Shown here piece after piece: positions 24,877 to 33,548 of a stretch of DNA of 64,000 bases. Both the position numbers and the translations under genes were made by a program. The stretch comes from Halonotius roseus (GTDB taxonomy: Archaea > Halobacteriota > Halobacteria > Halobacteriales > Haloferacaceae). Every line of letters begins with the position of its first letter. Positions within the stretch are counted from its first letter, which is position 1. The DNA is taken from NCBI RefSeq assembly GCF_006861655.1, contig NZ_SESI01000001.1:880328-944327 (forward strand), in the 5' to 3' direction. Under the pieces are notes generated by a model that was not told the DNA's origin, searched no databases, and saw only the letters and a list, made by a program, of their open reading frames with translations.

Positions 24877-26343
24877 CTATCCGCGTACGTTCCGCACGTT
24901 CTCGATGATCTTCACCCGGAGCGGCGGGGCTGCGAGGACGCCGCCGCCGTAGACGACTGCTGCGACGCCGACCACTGCAATGAGTGCCAAGGGTGTGTCA
25001 ACCGAGAGCAGTCGGGTGATTCCGACCAACACAACGCCCATCGCGGCAGCCGCGAGAACGGTCCAGCCGACATCCCGAACCGGGAACCGAACCGGAGTGA
25101 GTCGACCGAGATAGAGCCCCAGTATCACCGTGTTGGCGAAGACTGAGACAAGGGTTGCCACAGCCGCACCGATCAGCCCGTAGCGGGGAACCAACAGGAC
25201 ATTCAACACGATGTTCATCGACAGCGAGACCACGGTGGCGATGGCTCCGTACTTGGGTCGATCGAACGCCTGAATCGCCTTGTCGAAGACGAGGTTCACC
25301 GCCTGGGGGAGCTTCTCGATCATGAGGACAAGAAACGCGGCCGCGGCGATGGTGTACTCCAAGCCGAAAATAACGCCCAGGATCTCCCGGCCGATCACGG
25401 CGACGCCGACCACCGAGGGAATGATAAGCAACAGTGAGACGGTCATCGCATCCGAAACAAGGTTCTGCACCTTCTCGACCGCACCATCAGCTTGCCATGC
25501 CGACAACTGCGGAAACAGCGCGCGTGCAAAGACGGTACTGAACATGATCGCGGTCGTCGTCAGTCGCCACGCCAGTTCGTAGGCCCCGACAGCGGCCTGT
25601 GAGAGGAAAAAGCCGATAACGATGACATCCATCCAGTTGTAGACGTGTCCGCCCAGTCCCCAGATCCCGTTGAACTTCGCGTAGTCGTACAGCGACCGGA
25701 GATGGCGTCGACCGGGGCGGGCCAGCGGCGTCGACAGCCGAAGTGTCCCACCGATGAGCAGGACGGTGTAGCTTACCAGCAGCGCGTAGACCATTGCCTG
25801 GACACCGTAGCCATACTGCAGGAGCGCGACGGCCACGGTCACAAATGTGAGGCTGCGCAGGAAATGTAGGACGGCGGTCTGAGCCACCCGTAGCTCCCCT
25901 TGGAGGACGTGAATGACCAGCATCGACAGCTCAAAGGCGACAACAACGCCGATCAGTTCGAACGCGAGGTCGACACCGATGTAGCCCGCCAGCGGTTCGC
26001 GAACCGCGAGAACGAGACCTGAGACGACGAGGATCAATAGCAGCTTCAACACGACTGCCGCGCCGAACATCTGGGCCGGATCGTCGCCCGCGCTGATCCG
26101 TTTTTCGACGGCTCCCCGCAGCCCAAAGTCGACGACGGTCGCCATCGTGTACAGGGTCGCCTCAAACAGAAAGAAAATGCCGAGCAGCGTCGCTCCAAGT
26201 TCGCGGGCGAAATACACCGTCCCAAAGAACCCAAGTGCCGTGTTCAGCAGTTCAACGCCGAAAAGCAGCGAACTCGCGCGAGCGAGGTTCATCGTTCGCC
26301 GGAGCGGCGGCGGTGCGAGGGATCCGCGACGACGCCCACTCAT
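24877..26343 (-). CDS. Wzx/RfbX-like polysaccharide flippase (MOP superfamily)
   Basis: The 488-residue protein has about 14 membrane helices and the overall pattern of MOP-superfamily lipid-linked glycan flippases. It includes LGVEL-type segments near the start (LLFGVELLNTALGFF) and the FARALFPQLSAW region after helix 7. It would move a lipid-linked oligosaccharide to the outer face, as proposed for AglR in haloarchaeal N-glycosylation. It begins directly where the epimerase gene upstream ends (no gap), in a minus-strand unit with the epimerase and the oxidoreductase. It converges on the sugar dehydrogenase gene, 3 bases apart. Confidence 0.8.
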   Translation of the reverse strand: MSGRRRGSLAPPPLRRTMNLARASSLLFGVELLNTALGFFGTVYFARELGATLLGIFFLFEATLYTMATVVDFGLRGAVEKRISAGDDPAQMFGAAVVLKLLLILVVSGLVLAVREPLAGYIGVDLAFELIGVVVAFELSMLVIHVLQGELRVAQTAVLHFLRSLTFVTVAVALLQYGYGVQAMVYALLVSYTVLLIGGTLRLSTPLARPGRRHLRSLYDYAKFNGIWGLGGHVYNWMDVIVIGFFLSQAAVGAYELAWRLTTTAIMFSTVFARALFPQLSAWQADGAVEKVQNLVSDAMTVSLLLIIPSVVGVAVIGREILGVIFGLEYTIAAAAFLVLMIEKLPQAVNLVFDKAIQAFDRPKYGAIATVVSLSMNIVLNVLLVPRYGLIGAAVATLVSVFANTVILGLYLGRLTPVRFPVRDVGWTVLAAAAMGVVLVGITRLLSVDTPLALIAVVGVAAVVYGGGVLAAPPLRVKIIENVRNVRG

Positions 26344-27267
26344 CTACAGCAGCCCTACCGTTTCGTACCACGCGATGGTTTCGCTGAGGGCGGCCTGCCA
26401 GGGGCGTTGGTCGACCGGGGCCTGCTCGGTGAGATCAGCTCTAACGGTTCCGAAATCGCCCCGTTCGAGGAACCCCTCGCCCGGAACTGGCGAGATCCCG
26501 ATCCGGTACAGCAGATCCATCGCGGGCTTGACGCCCCACCGGATCGCGCTGTAAGGGACTGTCACTACGCGGCAGTTGCCCGGCGTGTGGTGGGCGATTG
26601 TTTTGAGAACCTGCTTGTTGGTGAGGTTCGGCCCGGTGACGAGCTGTCGACCGGTCGTCTCACCATCGAGACAGGAGGTGATAGTGCCGACGACATCGTC
26701 GACGTGGACAATATTGTACTTCGCATCGGTGTACAGCGGCGGAACCAACAGGCGATTGGTAGCGATGGGACGGATATGCTCGTAGCGTGTCAGCCGGTAG
26801 TCGCGTGGGCCGAAGATGTAGGTCGGGTAGATGGCCGCCACCGCAAACGGGTGATCCCGACCGAACAGCAGTTCCTCGGAGGCGAGTTTTGACTGCTGGT
26901 AGGCCGACCCGGCGTCGGCGGGGATCTCCGGATGGGCTCCGATCGTACTGAGGAAGACGAACCGCTGGATTCCGGCGTCGGCTGCGGCCGCAACGAGTCG
27001 TTCGGTTCCTGCCGTGTTAGTGCTCGACATCGCTCCGGTGTCGTAGACGGCCGCCGCAAGGTGGACGACGCTGTCGACATCCGCCAGCGCGGCGGCCAAC
27101 GAGTCGGGGTTCGAGAGGTCGGCCTCAACGGTGTCGACGCCATCGGGCAGTCGCGTCGTCGTGGAGGCTGGCCGAACCATGGCGACCGGCTCGTGGTCGG
27201 TGTCAGCCAGAGCCGCCAGCAGATTCAGCCCGATGAAGCCCGTGGCACCGGTCACGAGAACCCTCAT
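26344..27267 (-). CDS. NAD(P)-dependent epimerase/dehydratase
   Basis: The 307-residue extended SDR has GATGFIGLN at residues 7-15, VHLAAAVYD, the FVFLSTIGA serine segment, and a YxxxK pair in AYQQSKLASEE. These features fit sugar-nucleotide epimerases or dehydratases, or dihydroflavonol-reductase-like relatives. The substrate is not readable. The ATG overlaps the upstream oxidoreductase stop as ATGA, and the gene abuts the flippase, so all three probably form one transcript for a modified sugar and its export. Confidence 0.85.
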   Translation of the reverse strand: MRVLVTGATGFIGLNLLAALADTDHEPVAMVRPASTTTRLPDGVDTVEADLSNPDSLAAALADVDSVVHLAAAVYDTGAMSSTNTAGTERLVAAAADAGIQRFVFLSTIGAHPEIPADAGSAYQQSKLASEELLFGRDHPFAVAAIYPTYIFGPRDYRLTRYEHIRPIATNRLLVPPLYTDAKYNIVHVDDVVGTITSCLDGETTGRQLVTGPNLTNKQVLKTIAHHTPGNCRVVTVPYSAIRWGVKPAMDLLYRIGISPVPGEGFLERGDFGTVRADLTEQAPVDQRPWQAALSETIAWYETVGLL

Positions 27268-28310
27268 TGTTCGCCCTCCATGTTTCGGTCGGCCTCGGTA
27301 TTTCGGTCGACCTCCCGGTCGACACCGCTGTGGGCGTACACCGAATCAATGACCTCCGCGACCGCGACACCGCGGTCGACCGGTGCTGCGGTGTCGGGAT
27401 CGCCCGCCACGGCGTGGTCGGCGAAATCGTGGATGCGGGCAGTGTGGGCGTCCTCATCGCTGGCCGGAAAGAGGGTTGCGATGCCGATATCCACGAGAGG
27501 GAGCGCGCCCTGCTGGAACTCGAAGGGACGGCCGTGAACCTCCCCCTGCAACGTTTTCGAATCGAGTTCCAGCCAGCCCTCGGTGCCGACGACGAGGACG
27601 CGACTGACGCCGTCGGTCTGTGTCCATGTCGCCGAGAGATCAACCGGGACGCCGTCGAAGTCAAGCGAGACGTGGGCAACGTCTTCGACAGCCCGATCCC
27701 GGAGGTAGCGCACGCTGGCGTCGGTCACCTCAGGTGAGTGATCAAACAACTCAATCAGTACGTCCAGAGAGTGGGGAAACAGGTCGCGGGCGACGCCCCC
27801 GCCCGAGAGCGTGGGGTTGTAGTACCAGCCCTGGGAGGGCGGTGCCGAGTGATGGGCAACGGTGATCTCGACGATATCGCCGAGCAGGTCGTTCGACAGG
27901 AGCTTCAGGGCGCGCTCGTAGTTTCGGTAGTAGCGGTGGAGATAGCCGACCTGTGTGACGACCTCGGCGTCGGCCGCCGCGGCGGCCATTTGCTTCGCGC
28001 TTGCGGCGGTCAGTGCCAGTGGTTTCTCACAGAGGACGTGACAGCCGGCGTCGACGGCGGCCAGAAAGATCTCCTCGTGTGTGCTGGGTGGGGTGCAGAT
28101 GCTCACGATGTCGAGGTCGTGGGCCGCGAGCAGCGACCCGATGTCGGCGTAGCCCGGCACCGAGAGTTCCTCCTCGACGGTCGACCGGCGGCTGTCGTCG
28201 CGTTCGGCGAAGGCGACGACGCGGGTTCGGGGATGGGAGGTAAACGCCGGCACATGGTAGTCGGTGGCCATCCATCCGGCCCCGACGACCCCGACGGTCA
28301 GTGTAGTCAT
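27264..28310 (-). CDS. Gfo/Idh/MocA family oxidoreductase
   Basis: The 348-residue product has an N-terminal Rossmann domain with VGVVGAGWMATDYHVPA, then ICTPPSTHEEI and the conserved CEKPLAL motif near residue 95, whose lysine lies at the active site. A C-terminal alpha/beta substrate domain follows. Family members oxidise or reduce sugars or inositols with NAD(P). The ATG at 28310 is chosen because it leads directly into the Rossmann fold; the frame extends to 28358. It is first in a three-gene unit with an epimerase and a flippase, which suggests sugar modification for the surface glycan. Confidence 0.85.
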   Translation of the reverse strand: MTTLTVGVVGAGWMATDYHVPAFTSHPRTRVVAFAERDDSRRSTVEEELSVPGYADIGSLLAAHDLDIVSICTPPSTHEEIFLAAVDAGCHVLCEKPLALTAASAKQMAAAAADAEVVTQVGYLHRYYRNYERALKLLSNDLLGDIVEITVAHHSAPPSQGWYYNPTLSGGGVARDLFPHSLDVLIELFDHSPEVTDASVRYLRDRAVEDVAHVSLDFDGVPVDLSATWTQTDGVSRVLVVGTEGWLELDSKTLQGEVHGRPFEFQQGALPLVDIGIATLFPASDEDAHTARIHDFADHAVAGDPDTAAPVDRGVAVAEVIDSVYAHSGVDREVDRNTEADRNMEGEQ

Positions 28311-28388
28311 ACATCCTTTCTTACCTGTCTCGGCATAAACCCATCTAGGCGACGGCATGAATCGGGTGTGGAGGATCGCTTCGACGAA

Positions 28389-28796
28389 TCAATCGGTTGT
28401 CTCAATCGGAACCGTTTGGAGCGTCGCTGCGGCCTGCGGCTCGCTCAACTGCTCGCAGGCGATTTCTTTCGAAAGCCATCGGGAATCCGTGTGTTCGTCG
28501 CTCAAGGTCACGTCCGACCCCTCGGTCGTGCAGTGGTAGTACACCGCAAACCGGTCGTTCTCCGCTGTGTTCTGCCACGACGTGGCCTCAAGCGGTCGAC
28601 GAACCGTAACCGCCAGCCCAGTCTCCTCACGAACCTCCCGCTGGAGACAGTCCGTTACGGCTTCGCCACGGTGGATCCGACCACCAGGGAGCTCCCAGCC
28701 ACCGTCGTTTGACCGACGAATGAGGAGAATCCGATCATCAGGCCGACAGACGACACCGCGAATACTTATCGTTGCTTCGAGGAACTGCTTGTTCAT
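28389..28796 (-). CDS. NUDIX hydrolase
   Basis: The 135-residue protein has a full Nudix box at about residues 39-61 (GGRIHRGEAV then REVREETGL), which binds Mg2+ and catalyses cleavage of nucleoside diphosphates linked to another group. The substrate is unknown. Candidates in this setting are nucleotide sugars or oxidised nucleotides. It ends 78 bases before the start of the downstream oxidoreductase gene, so cotranscription is possible. Confidence 0.9.
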   Translation of the reverse strand: MNKQFLEATISIRGVVCRPDDRILLIRRSNDGGWELPGGRIHRGEAVTDCLQREVREETGLAVTVRRPLEATSWQNTAENDRFAVYYHCTTEGSDVTLSDEHTDSRWLSKEIACEQLSEPQAAATLQTVPIETTD

Positions 28797-28826
28797 ACGA
28801 ATCGGTAGACGGACGCCGGTGTCAGT

Positions 28827-28869
28827 GTATCGATTACTGATACATTATAGAAATTGTGATACGTTATAG
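28827..28869 (-). promoter_or_regulatory. Repeated GATAC/TTATAG motifs upstream of the NUDIX gene
   Basis: TGATACATTATAG (28838-28850) and TGATACGTTATAG (28857-28869) form a 13-base direct repeat with a 19-base period and one mismatch. GTATC at 28827-28831 gives an inverted half-site to the first. The cluster lies 30-75 bases before the NUDIX start, where a promoter and regulator sites are expected. Read on the minus strand, CTATAAT and CTATAAC could also be TATA boxes. Confidence 0.4.
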
Positions 28870-28950
28870 ATGGTCTGTTCGGATGGTTTGGACGATCAAC
28901 CCGAATTAGTCGACGTGTGAGTGGAACGGTCAATCGGTTCAGTCCTACAG

Positions 28951-30135
28951 TCAACGATCCCGGGTAACGACTTCTCCCGGTGTGGTGGCCGCCCCGGGGG
29001 ACAGCGTGAGGCCAGCGTTGAGACTGGTGTTGATCCCGGTTTTTGCCCCGGCTCCGAGGACGACACCGAACTTCCGCCGCCCGGTCGAGACGCGCTCGCC
29101 TTTTACCGTGAGTTGCACCGGCTGGCCGTCGTGGCGGAGGTTTGCGATCTTCGTCCCGGCACCAAGGTTGGTGTCACACCCCAGAATACTGTCACCAACA
29201 TACGAGAGGTGACCGACGGTTGCTCCAGCCATGAGGACGCTGTTTTTAACCTCGACGGCGTGTCCGACCTTCGCGTCGGGGCCGACGTAGGTGGTGCCAC
29301 GGATGTATGCGTTCGGGCCAACAGTTGCACCCGTGTCGATATAGGCAGGCCCATCGATGACGACGCCGGATCGAACCGTCGCACCGGGCGCGACGTGGAC
29401 GTTTCCGGAAAGCGTTGCATCGTCGTCGACCGTTCCCTCGATCGTCGGCTCGACCTCGGGCGTTTTCCACTCGTTGGCCGCCAGCAGATCCCATGGCCGA
29501 CCGACATCGAGCCAGCGGTCGAAACTGACCGGCGTGACATCAAAGGTTTCACACACCCGCAGGAGGACATCCGTGAACTCCAGTTCCCCGCGCTCGCTTT
29601 CGGGCACGTCGAGCCACTGTTGAACCTCGGTCGGAAGGGCATACCCACCGGCATTAATCAGATTCGACTCAGGGTCGGTTGGCTTCTCGACGACGTCGGT
29701 AACTCGGCCGTCAGTAACCGTGAGGACACCGTACGAGCTGGGATTATCGACGCGGAAGGAGCCGACTGCCGGTGTCGACGCATAGAGTTTTGCCAACGAG
29801 GCCTCATCGTACAGCGAGTCGCCATTGAGGACGACAAACGGCTCCGGGTCGAGAGCGTCGAGCGCGGCGGCCACGGCGTCGGCGGTTCCACGCTGTTCGG
29901 TCTGGGTGACGTACTCGACGGGCACACCGTCGACCGTCTCCCCGATAGCCTCCTCGACAGCTGACGTGTGAGGGTTGACAACGATGATAAACCGCGAGGC
30001 ACCGGCCGCCGCAGCCCCGGAGAGCGCGTGCCCGATCAGCGGTCGACCAGCGACCGGGAGCGTTGGTTTCGGCTGTGTCTCAGTGAGCGGCCGCATACGC
30101 GTTCCCGACCCGGCAGCGAGTACAACGGTTTGCAT
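28951..30135 (-). CDS. Bifunctional GlmU-type sugar-1-phosphate nucleotidyltransferase/acetyltransferase
   Basis: From the ATG at 30135 the product has 394 residues. The nucleotidyltransferase domain opens with VVLAAGSGTRMRPLTETQPK and has LNGDSLY. The C-terminal left-handed beta-helix has the features of archaeal GlmU acetyltransferases: EVKNSVLM, GHLSYVGDSILG, GAGTKIANLRHD, and KFGVVLGAGAKTGIN. It probably acetylates glucosamine-1-phosphate and joins it to UTP to give UDP-GlcNAc, after GlmS and GlmM. The ATG at 30135 is chosen because it leads directly into the catalytic loop. Confidence 0.85.
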   Translation of the reverse strand: MQTVVLAAGSGTRMRPLTETQPKPTLPVAGRPLIGHALSGAAAAGASRFIIVVNPHTSAVEEAIGETVDGVPVEYVTQTEQRGTADAVAAALDALDPEPFVVLNGDSLYDEASLAKLYASTPAVGSFRVDNPSSYGVLTVTDGRVTDVVEKPTDPESNLINAGGYALPTEVQQWLDVPESERGELEFTDVLLRVCETFDVTPVSFDRWLDVGRPWDLLAANEWKTPEVEPTIEGTVDDDATLSGNVHVAPGATVRSGVVIDGPAYIDTGATVGPNAYIRGTTYVGPDAKVGHAVEVKNSVLMAGATVGHLSYVGDSILGCDTNLGAGTKIANLRHDGQPVQLTVKGERVSTGRRKFGVVLGAGAKTGINTSLNAGLTLSPGAATTPGEVVTRDR

Positions 30136-30198
30136 AGGTTCAGCTTGCGACGGGTGCACATATCAATTGTGCTGTATACGCGAAAAGCAGTAGGAGGC

Positions 30199-32259
30199 TT
30201 ACTCACCGGGGGCCATGCCGTACGGTTCGCCGCGGCGCATGCTCTCGGCGAGCAGCACGTACGTCGCCTGACTCCAGAGTAGATTCGCGTTCCAGCGCGG
30301 CCGACCCGCTCCGTCGACGCGTTCGGGCAGCAGGTTTGCACTCGTCACCCACTCAGGGGCGTGGTGGTAGACAAAATCGGAGACCGCGTCTGTGTCGTGG
30401 CCGCTCTGCCAGCGAACCATGTCGGCGTAGGCCTCACAGATTGGCCAGCCGCCGTCCTCATCGACACCGGTCGGCGTGTAGTCGTCGCCGGGATACCGCC
30501 CCAGACACGGGCTTCGTTTGGCCCGCCAGGCAGTGTTGTCGGCGTGTTTAACCGTCGACAGCATCGTCTCGTCGTCGGCAGCAACGACGTTCCAGGGCCA
30601 GTAGGCCATGAACGCAGCCCCGTCCGGACGCTGATCGGGCGGCGGCGAGTCCGCGTACTCGGGGTTGCTCGCGGTGACATAGTGAGAACCCAACAGTCCG
30701 TTTTCCTCGAAACAGTACTCCTTGAAGTTACTCGTCCACGTGTTGGCGCGCTCACGACACCGATCGGCGTAGGCGTCGTCGCCGGCCGCCGAGGCGAGTT
30801 CGGCCATCGATCGGAGGCCAGCGATCGCCGCAGCTGACCCCTCGGTGGAGTGGCCCCAGATCTCCTCCCAAGGGTCTTGATGGGCTTTCGGGAACCCGTT
30901 TTCCTCCCATGACAGCAGGAAGTCGGCCGCTCGTCGACTCATGTGGTAGTGGGCCTCCAGCAGCGCGTCGTCGCCGGTCTCCTCGTAAAGGAGCCAGTGG
31001 GCGTAGATCGGCCCGCCGACCTGATCGAGCTGGAGATCCTGCCAGTGATCGCTTCCGTCGGTATAGTAGTTCTGCCACCACGTGCCGTAGCGGTCGATCC
31101 CCCGTTCGTCGGTCGTGTGGCTCGTGATTTGGGCGTGGTTAAGCCAGTCCAAGGCGCGGCGGGCCTCGGGAGTTGCGTCGACCGCCGACAATGCCTGCAC
31201 CATGATAACGAGATCCCGTGGCCAGATGTGGCGATAGGAGGACTGTTCGGGTTTGAACGCGCCAGCGATAATCCCACCACGGCGATCCTGGGCGCATTTC
31301 ATACTCATCACCGAGAGTTCGTACAGCTTCCGGGCGGTGGCGTCGTCCGGTGACGACAGTGAGATGTTTTCACACCACGCCTTCCAGAACGCCACGAAAG
31401 TGGCTCGTTCGCGCTCGTAGCCAGCATACAGCGGCCAACGGGCATTGTCGACGGCCTCCTGTTCGCTGGTGCCGAACCCGATGCCGGTCGTCCACCGGAC
31501 GTCGGTGTCCCGTCCGGCGTGGAGCCCGATGGCGGTGTCGACTTTCCCCTCCTTGTGGGTTGTCTCGGTGAGACCGCCGGCTCCGTCGAGATAGAGATCC
31601 TGCCACGCGCTGCGGTCGGGCCCCGAGGCGACGCCTTGAACACCGATCCGCTGGCCATCGAAGGTGGTTTGGCCCGTCTCGGGGTTGCGTTGGGCGAGCG
31701 CGAGATACCGGTTCCCGTCGTGGGCAACGATGAAATCGTAGCCGGCGGTGTGTCGATACGTTGCCTCTTCGATGTCGTCGCCACTTCGGACATCGTCCAT
31801 GCCGAGGCTGGCCAGCGTAAACAGCGAGTGACCCCGCTCGTCGGCAAAACGGACGTGGTTGTCGATCAGGAGTGCTGGCGTGTTGGGGCTGACAAGCACT
31901 CGTTGATCGAGGGTTGCGGCCTCACCGTCGGGAAACCTGAAACTGTTGTGGATTTCGATTTCGGGAACACGGCTCGAACTGTAACCGACAGTGCTTGCGA
32001 CAGCGTCGTTACGGACATCCAGCGTCGCGCCCGAGTCGCTTCGACGCAGCAACACGTGCAGGTCGTAGAGCTGTTCGACATCGAGTCGAAACGCCGAAAT
32101 CTCCTCAATGAGTGCCCCGTTCCACGCCCGGTGGTTGGTTCCGGGGTATTTGTTGACCGCCGCAAGCACATTGCGGCCGCCGCCGAATGGAGCACTCACA
32201 ATAGCGTCTTTGTCGCTTGGGCGAGGAGCCAATGAACGCTTTGCACCAGTCACTGCCAT
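30199..32259 (-). CDS. GH15 glucoamylase / glucan 1,4-alpha-glucosidase-like
   Basis: The 686-residue product has an N-terminal beta-sandwich (about residues 1-270) followed by an (alpha/alpha)6 barrel of the GH15 family. HIWPRDLVIMVQAL marks the substrate-binding region. WEENGFPKAHQDPWEEIWG near residues 455-475 is the motif holding the catalytic acid, and a second Glu lies further on. Archaeal relatives release glucose from the non-reducing ends of starch or maltooligosaccharides. No signal peptide is visible, so it is probably cytoplasmic and acts on stored glucan. It pairs functionally with the alpha-glucosidase at 41851. The frame extends to 32286, but ATG 32259 is a better start. Confidence 0.85.
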   Translation of the reverse strand: MAVTGAKRSLAPRPSDKDAIVSAPFGGGRNVLAAVNKYPGTNHRAWNGALIEEISAFRLDVEQLYDLHVLLRRSDSGATLDVRNDAVASTVGYSSSRVPEIEIHNSFRFPDGEAATLDQRVLVSPNTPALLIDNHVRFADERGHSLFTLASLGMDDVRSGDDIEEATYRHTAGYDFIVAHDGNRYLALAQRNPETGQTTFDGQRIGVQGVASGPDRSAWQDLYLDGAGGLTETTHKEGKVDTAIGLHAGRDTDVRWTTGIGFGTSEQEAVDNARWPLYAGYERERATFVAFWKAWCENISLSSPDDATARKLYELSVMSMKCAQDRRGGIIAGAFKPEQSSYRHIWPRDLVIMVQALSAVDATPEARRALDWLNHAQITSHTTDERGIDRYGTWWQNYYTDGSDHWQDLQLDQVGGPIYAHWLLYEETGDDALLEAHYHMSRRAADFLLSWEENGFPKAHQDPWEEIWGHSTEGSAAAIAGLRSMAELASAAGDDAYADRCRERANTWTSNFKEYCFEENGLLGSHYVTASNPEYADSPPPDQRPDGAAFMAYWPWNVVAADDETMLSTVKHADNTAWRAKRSPCLGRYPGDDYTPTGVDEDGGWPICEAYADMVRWQSGHDTDAVSDFVYHHAPEWVTSANLLPERVDGAGRPRWNANLLWSQATYVLLAESMRRGEPYGMAPGE

Positions 32260-32524
32260 CTCTCCCAGCGGGCACCATCCAGCCACTTAAAATGGATCAT
32301 CATCGTTTGCAACACTTGACCACTCAAAAAACGTTCCGGTGAACTATCTTTCTGCTCGTTGACTCTTGTCCATGCTCTTCAGCCACTTTCGCCCATCGTC
32401 ATCTAGCGATCTTCGACTGTCGACTGACTCCGTGATCGAGCAGCGTCTCTGCTATAACGGCTCAATCATCAGGATAGTGTTATACGGCTCTGATCAGTAG
32501 CATGTCCAGACCAGGGGAACGGAC

Positions 32525-33472
32525 ATGCCAACCTTATTTTGCCATCACACTCACACCTTGGATTCGAACCACGCCGAACGCGAGGTCAGGGGCCACACGA
32601 ACGGCATCCACCACGGGGATTACGTGTCGATGGTGGGGGCTGCTCCACCGAACCTCAATCTGATATTCACCCGAACCGAACACTGGCAGGCCACTCCCGC
32701 TCGGTTTGACCGGTTGGCCGAGCGTGTCTCCGACCGCGGGGGCTCAGTCGACCGGTTCGACTCCCACGTCGTCTTCACCGTAGCTGGCAGCCGTGGGGCG
32801 GTTATCAACGGGATTGAGACCTCTTTGGAGACCGACACCAGCCACGTCACCGTCTGCGGGCTGCCTATCGAGGAGCGTCCAGCCGCCCGAGCCTGCTCGC
32901 TTGATGAGCTGTGTGATCTCGGCCGCGAGGCCGCCTGGGTAGCTCCGGCCCACCCGCGGTTTCCGACACTCGGCTTTCCTGATCGGCGACTCCGGGCGTT
33001 TCTCGACCGCGTCGACAGCGAACCGTTCGATGTCGCACTCGGTTTCACGACCGGCTATCCGGCCCTGCTGAACGCCCTCGCTCGTGGGAGACACACCGCC
33101 ACCCCGATCAAGGCCTACGCGCGTGAGTACGATGTTCCGTTGCTGCCGGAGCTGGACTGGCATGCTGCCCTCCCACGAGCCCCATCTGGCTTCGGCGTCG
33201 TCAACGACGAGGCGTTTGCCGCTCTTGCTGACGGGCAGATACCGACCGCCCAGCTGCTCGCTGCGAGGCTTCTAAAAACGGGCCGACGGCCCGCCGGTGT
33301 GACATGGCCCGATTTCGTTCAGACGTTCCCCGGGGCAGTTCCGGCACCGCTTCGGTCGCGGGTCGGTGGAACAGTGCCAACTGCGGATCGGCTTCAGGCC
33401 CTCCGAGATCAAACGATTGGTGCACTGTTCGCCCATCCGTTTTGGAAGACATTCTGTACACCCTCGAAGTGA
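32525..33472 (+). CDS. PHP-like (polymerase/histidinol phosphatase-type) metal-dependent protein, divergent
   Basis: The 315-residue product begins FCHHTHTLDSN, which resembles the HxH metal motif that opens PHP domains. Later segments match the expected order: LIFTRTEH, NGIETS, APAHPRFP and ELDWHAALP. Some usual ligands are altered, so activity is uncertain. PHP domains cleave phosphoesters. It lies upstream of glmM on the same strand with 76 bases between, in front of its own TATA-like box. I would treat the family call as moderate. Confidence 0.5.
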   Translation: MPTLFCHHTHTLDSNHAEREVRGHTNGIHHGDYVSMVGAAPPNLNLIFTRTEHWQATPARFDRLAERVSDRGGSVDRFDSHVVFTVAGSRGAVINGIETSLETDTSHVTVCGLPIEERPAARACSLDELCDLGREAAWVAPAHPRFPTLGFPDRRLRAFLDRVDSEPFDVALGFTTGYPALLNALARGRHTATPIKAYAREYDVPLLPELDWHAALPRAPSGFGVVNDEAFAALADGQIPTAQLLAARLLKTGRRPAGVTWPDFVQTFPGAVPAPLRSRVGGTVPTADRLQALRDQTIGALFAHPFWKTFCTPSK

Positions 33473-33517
33473 GATAGTGAGACCGTCACAAACCAACACC
33501 AATCAGTCGGATGGGGG

Positions 33518-33525
33518 TTTATATT
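33518..33525 (+). promoter_or_regulatory. TATA-like box for glmM
   Basis: TTTATATT ends 23 bases before the ATG at 33549, which would place the transcript start almost on the ATG. That is the leaderless arrangement common in haloarchaea. Confidence 0.45.
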
Positions 33526-33548
33526 CGGTGCCCTCGCGTCATACACCA

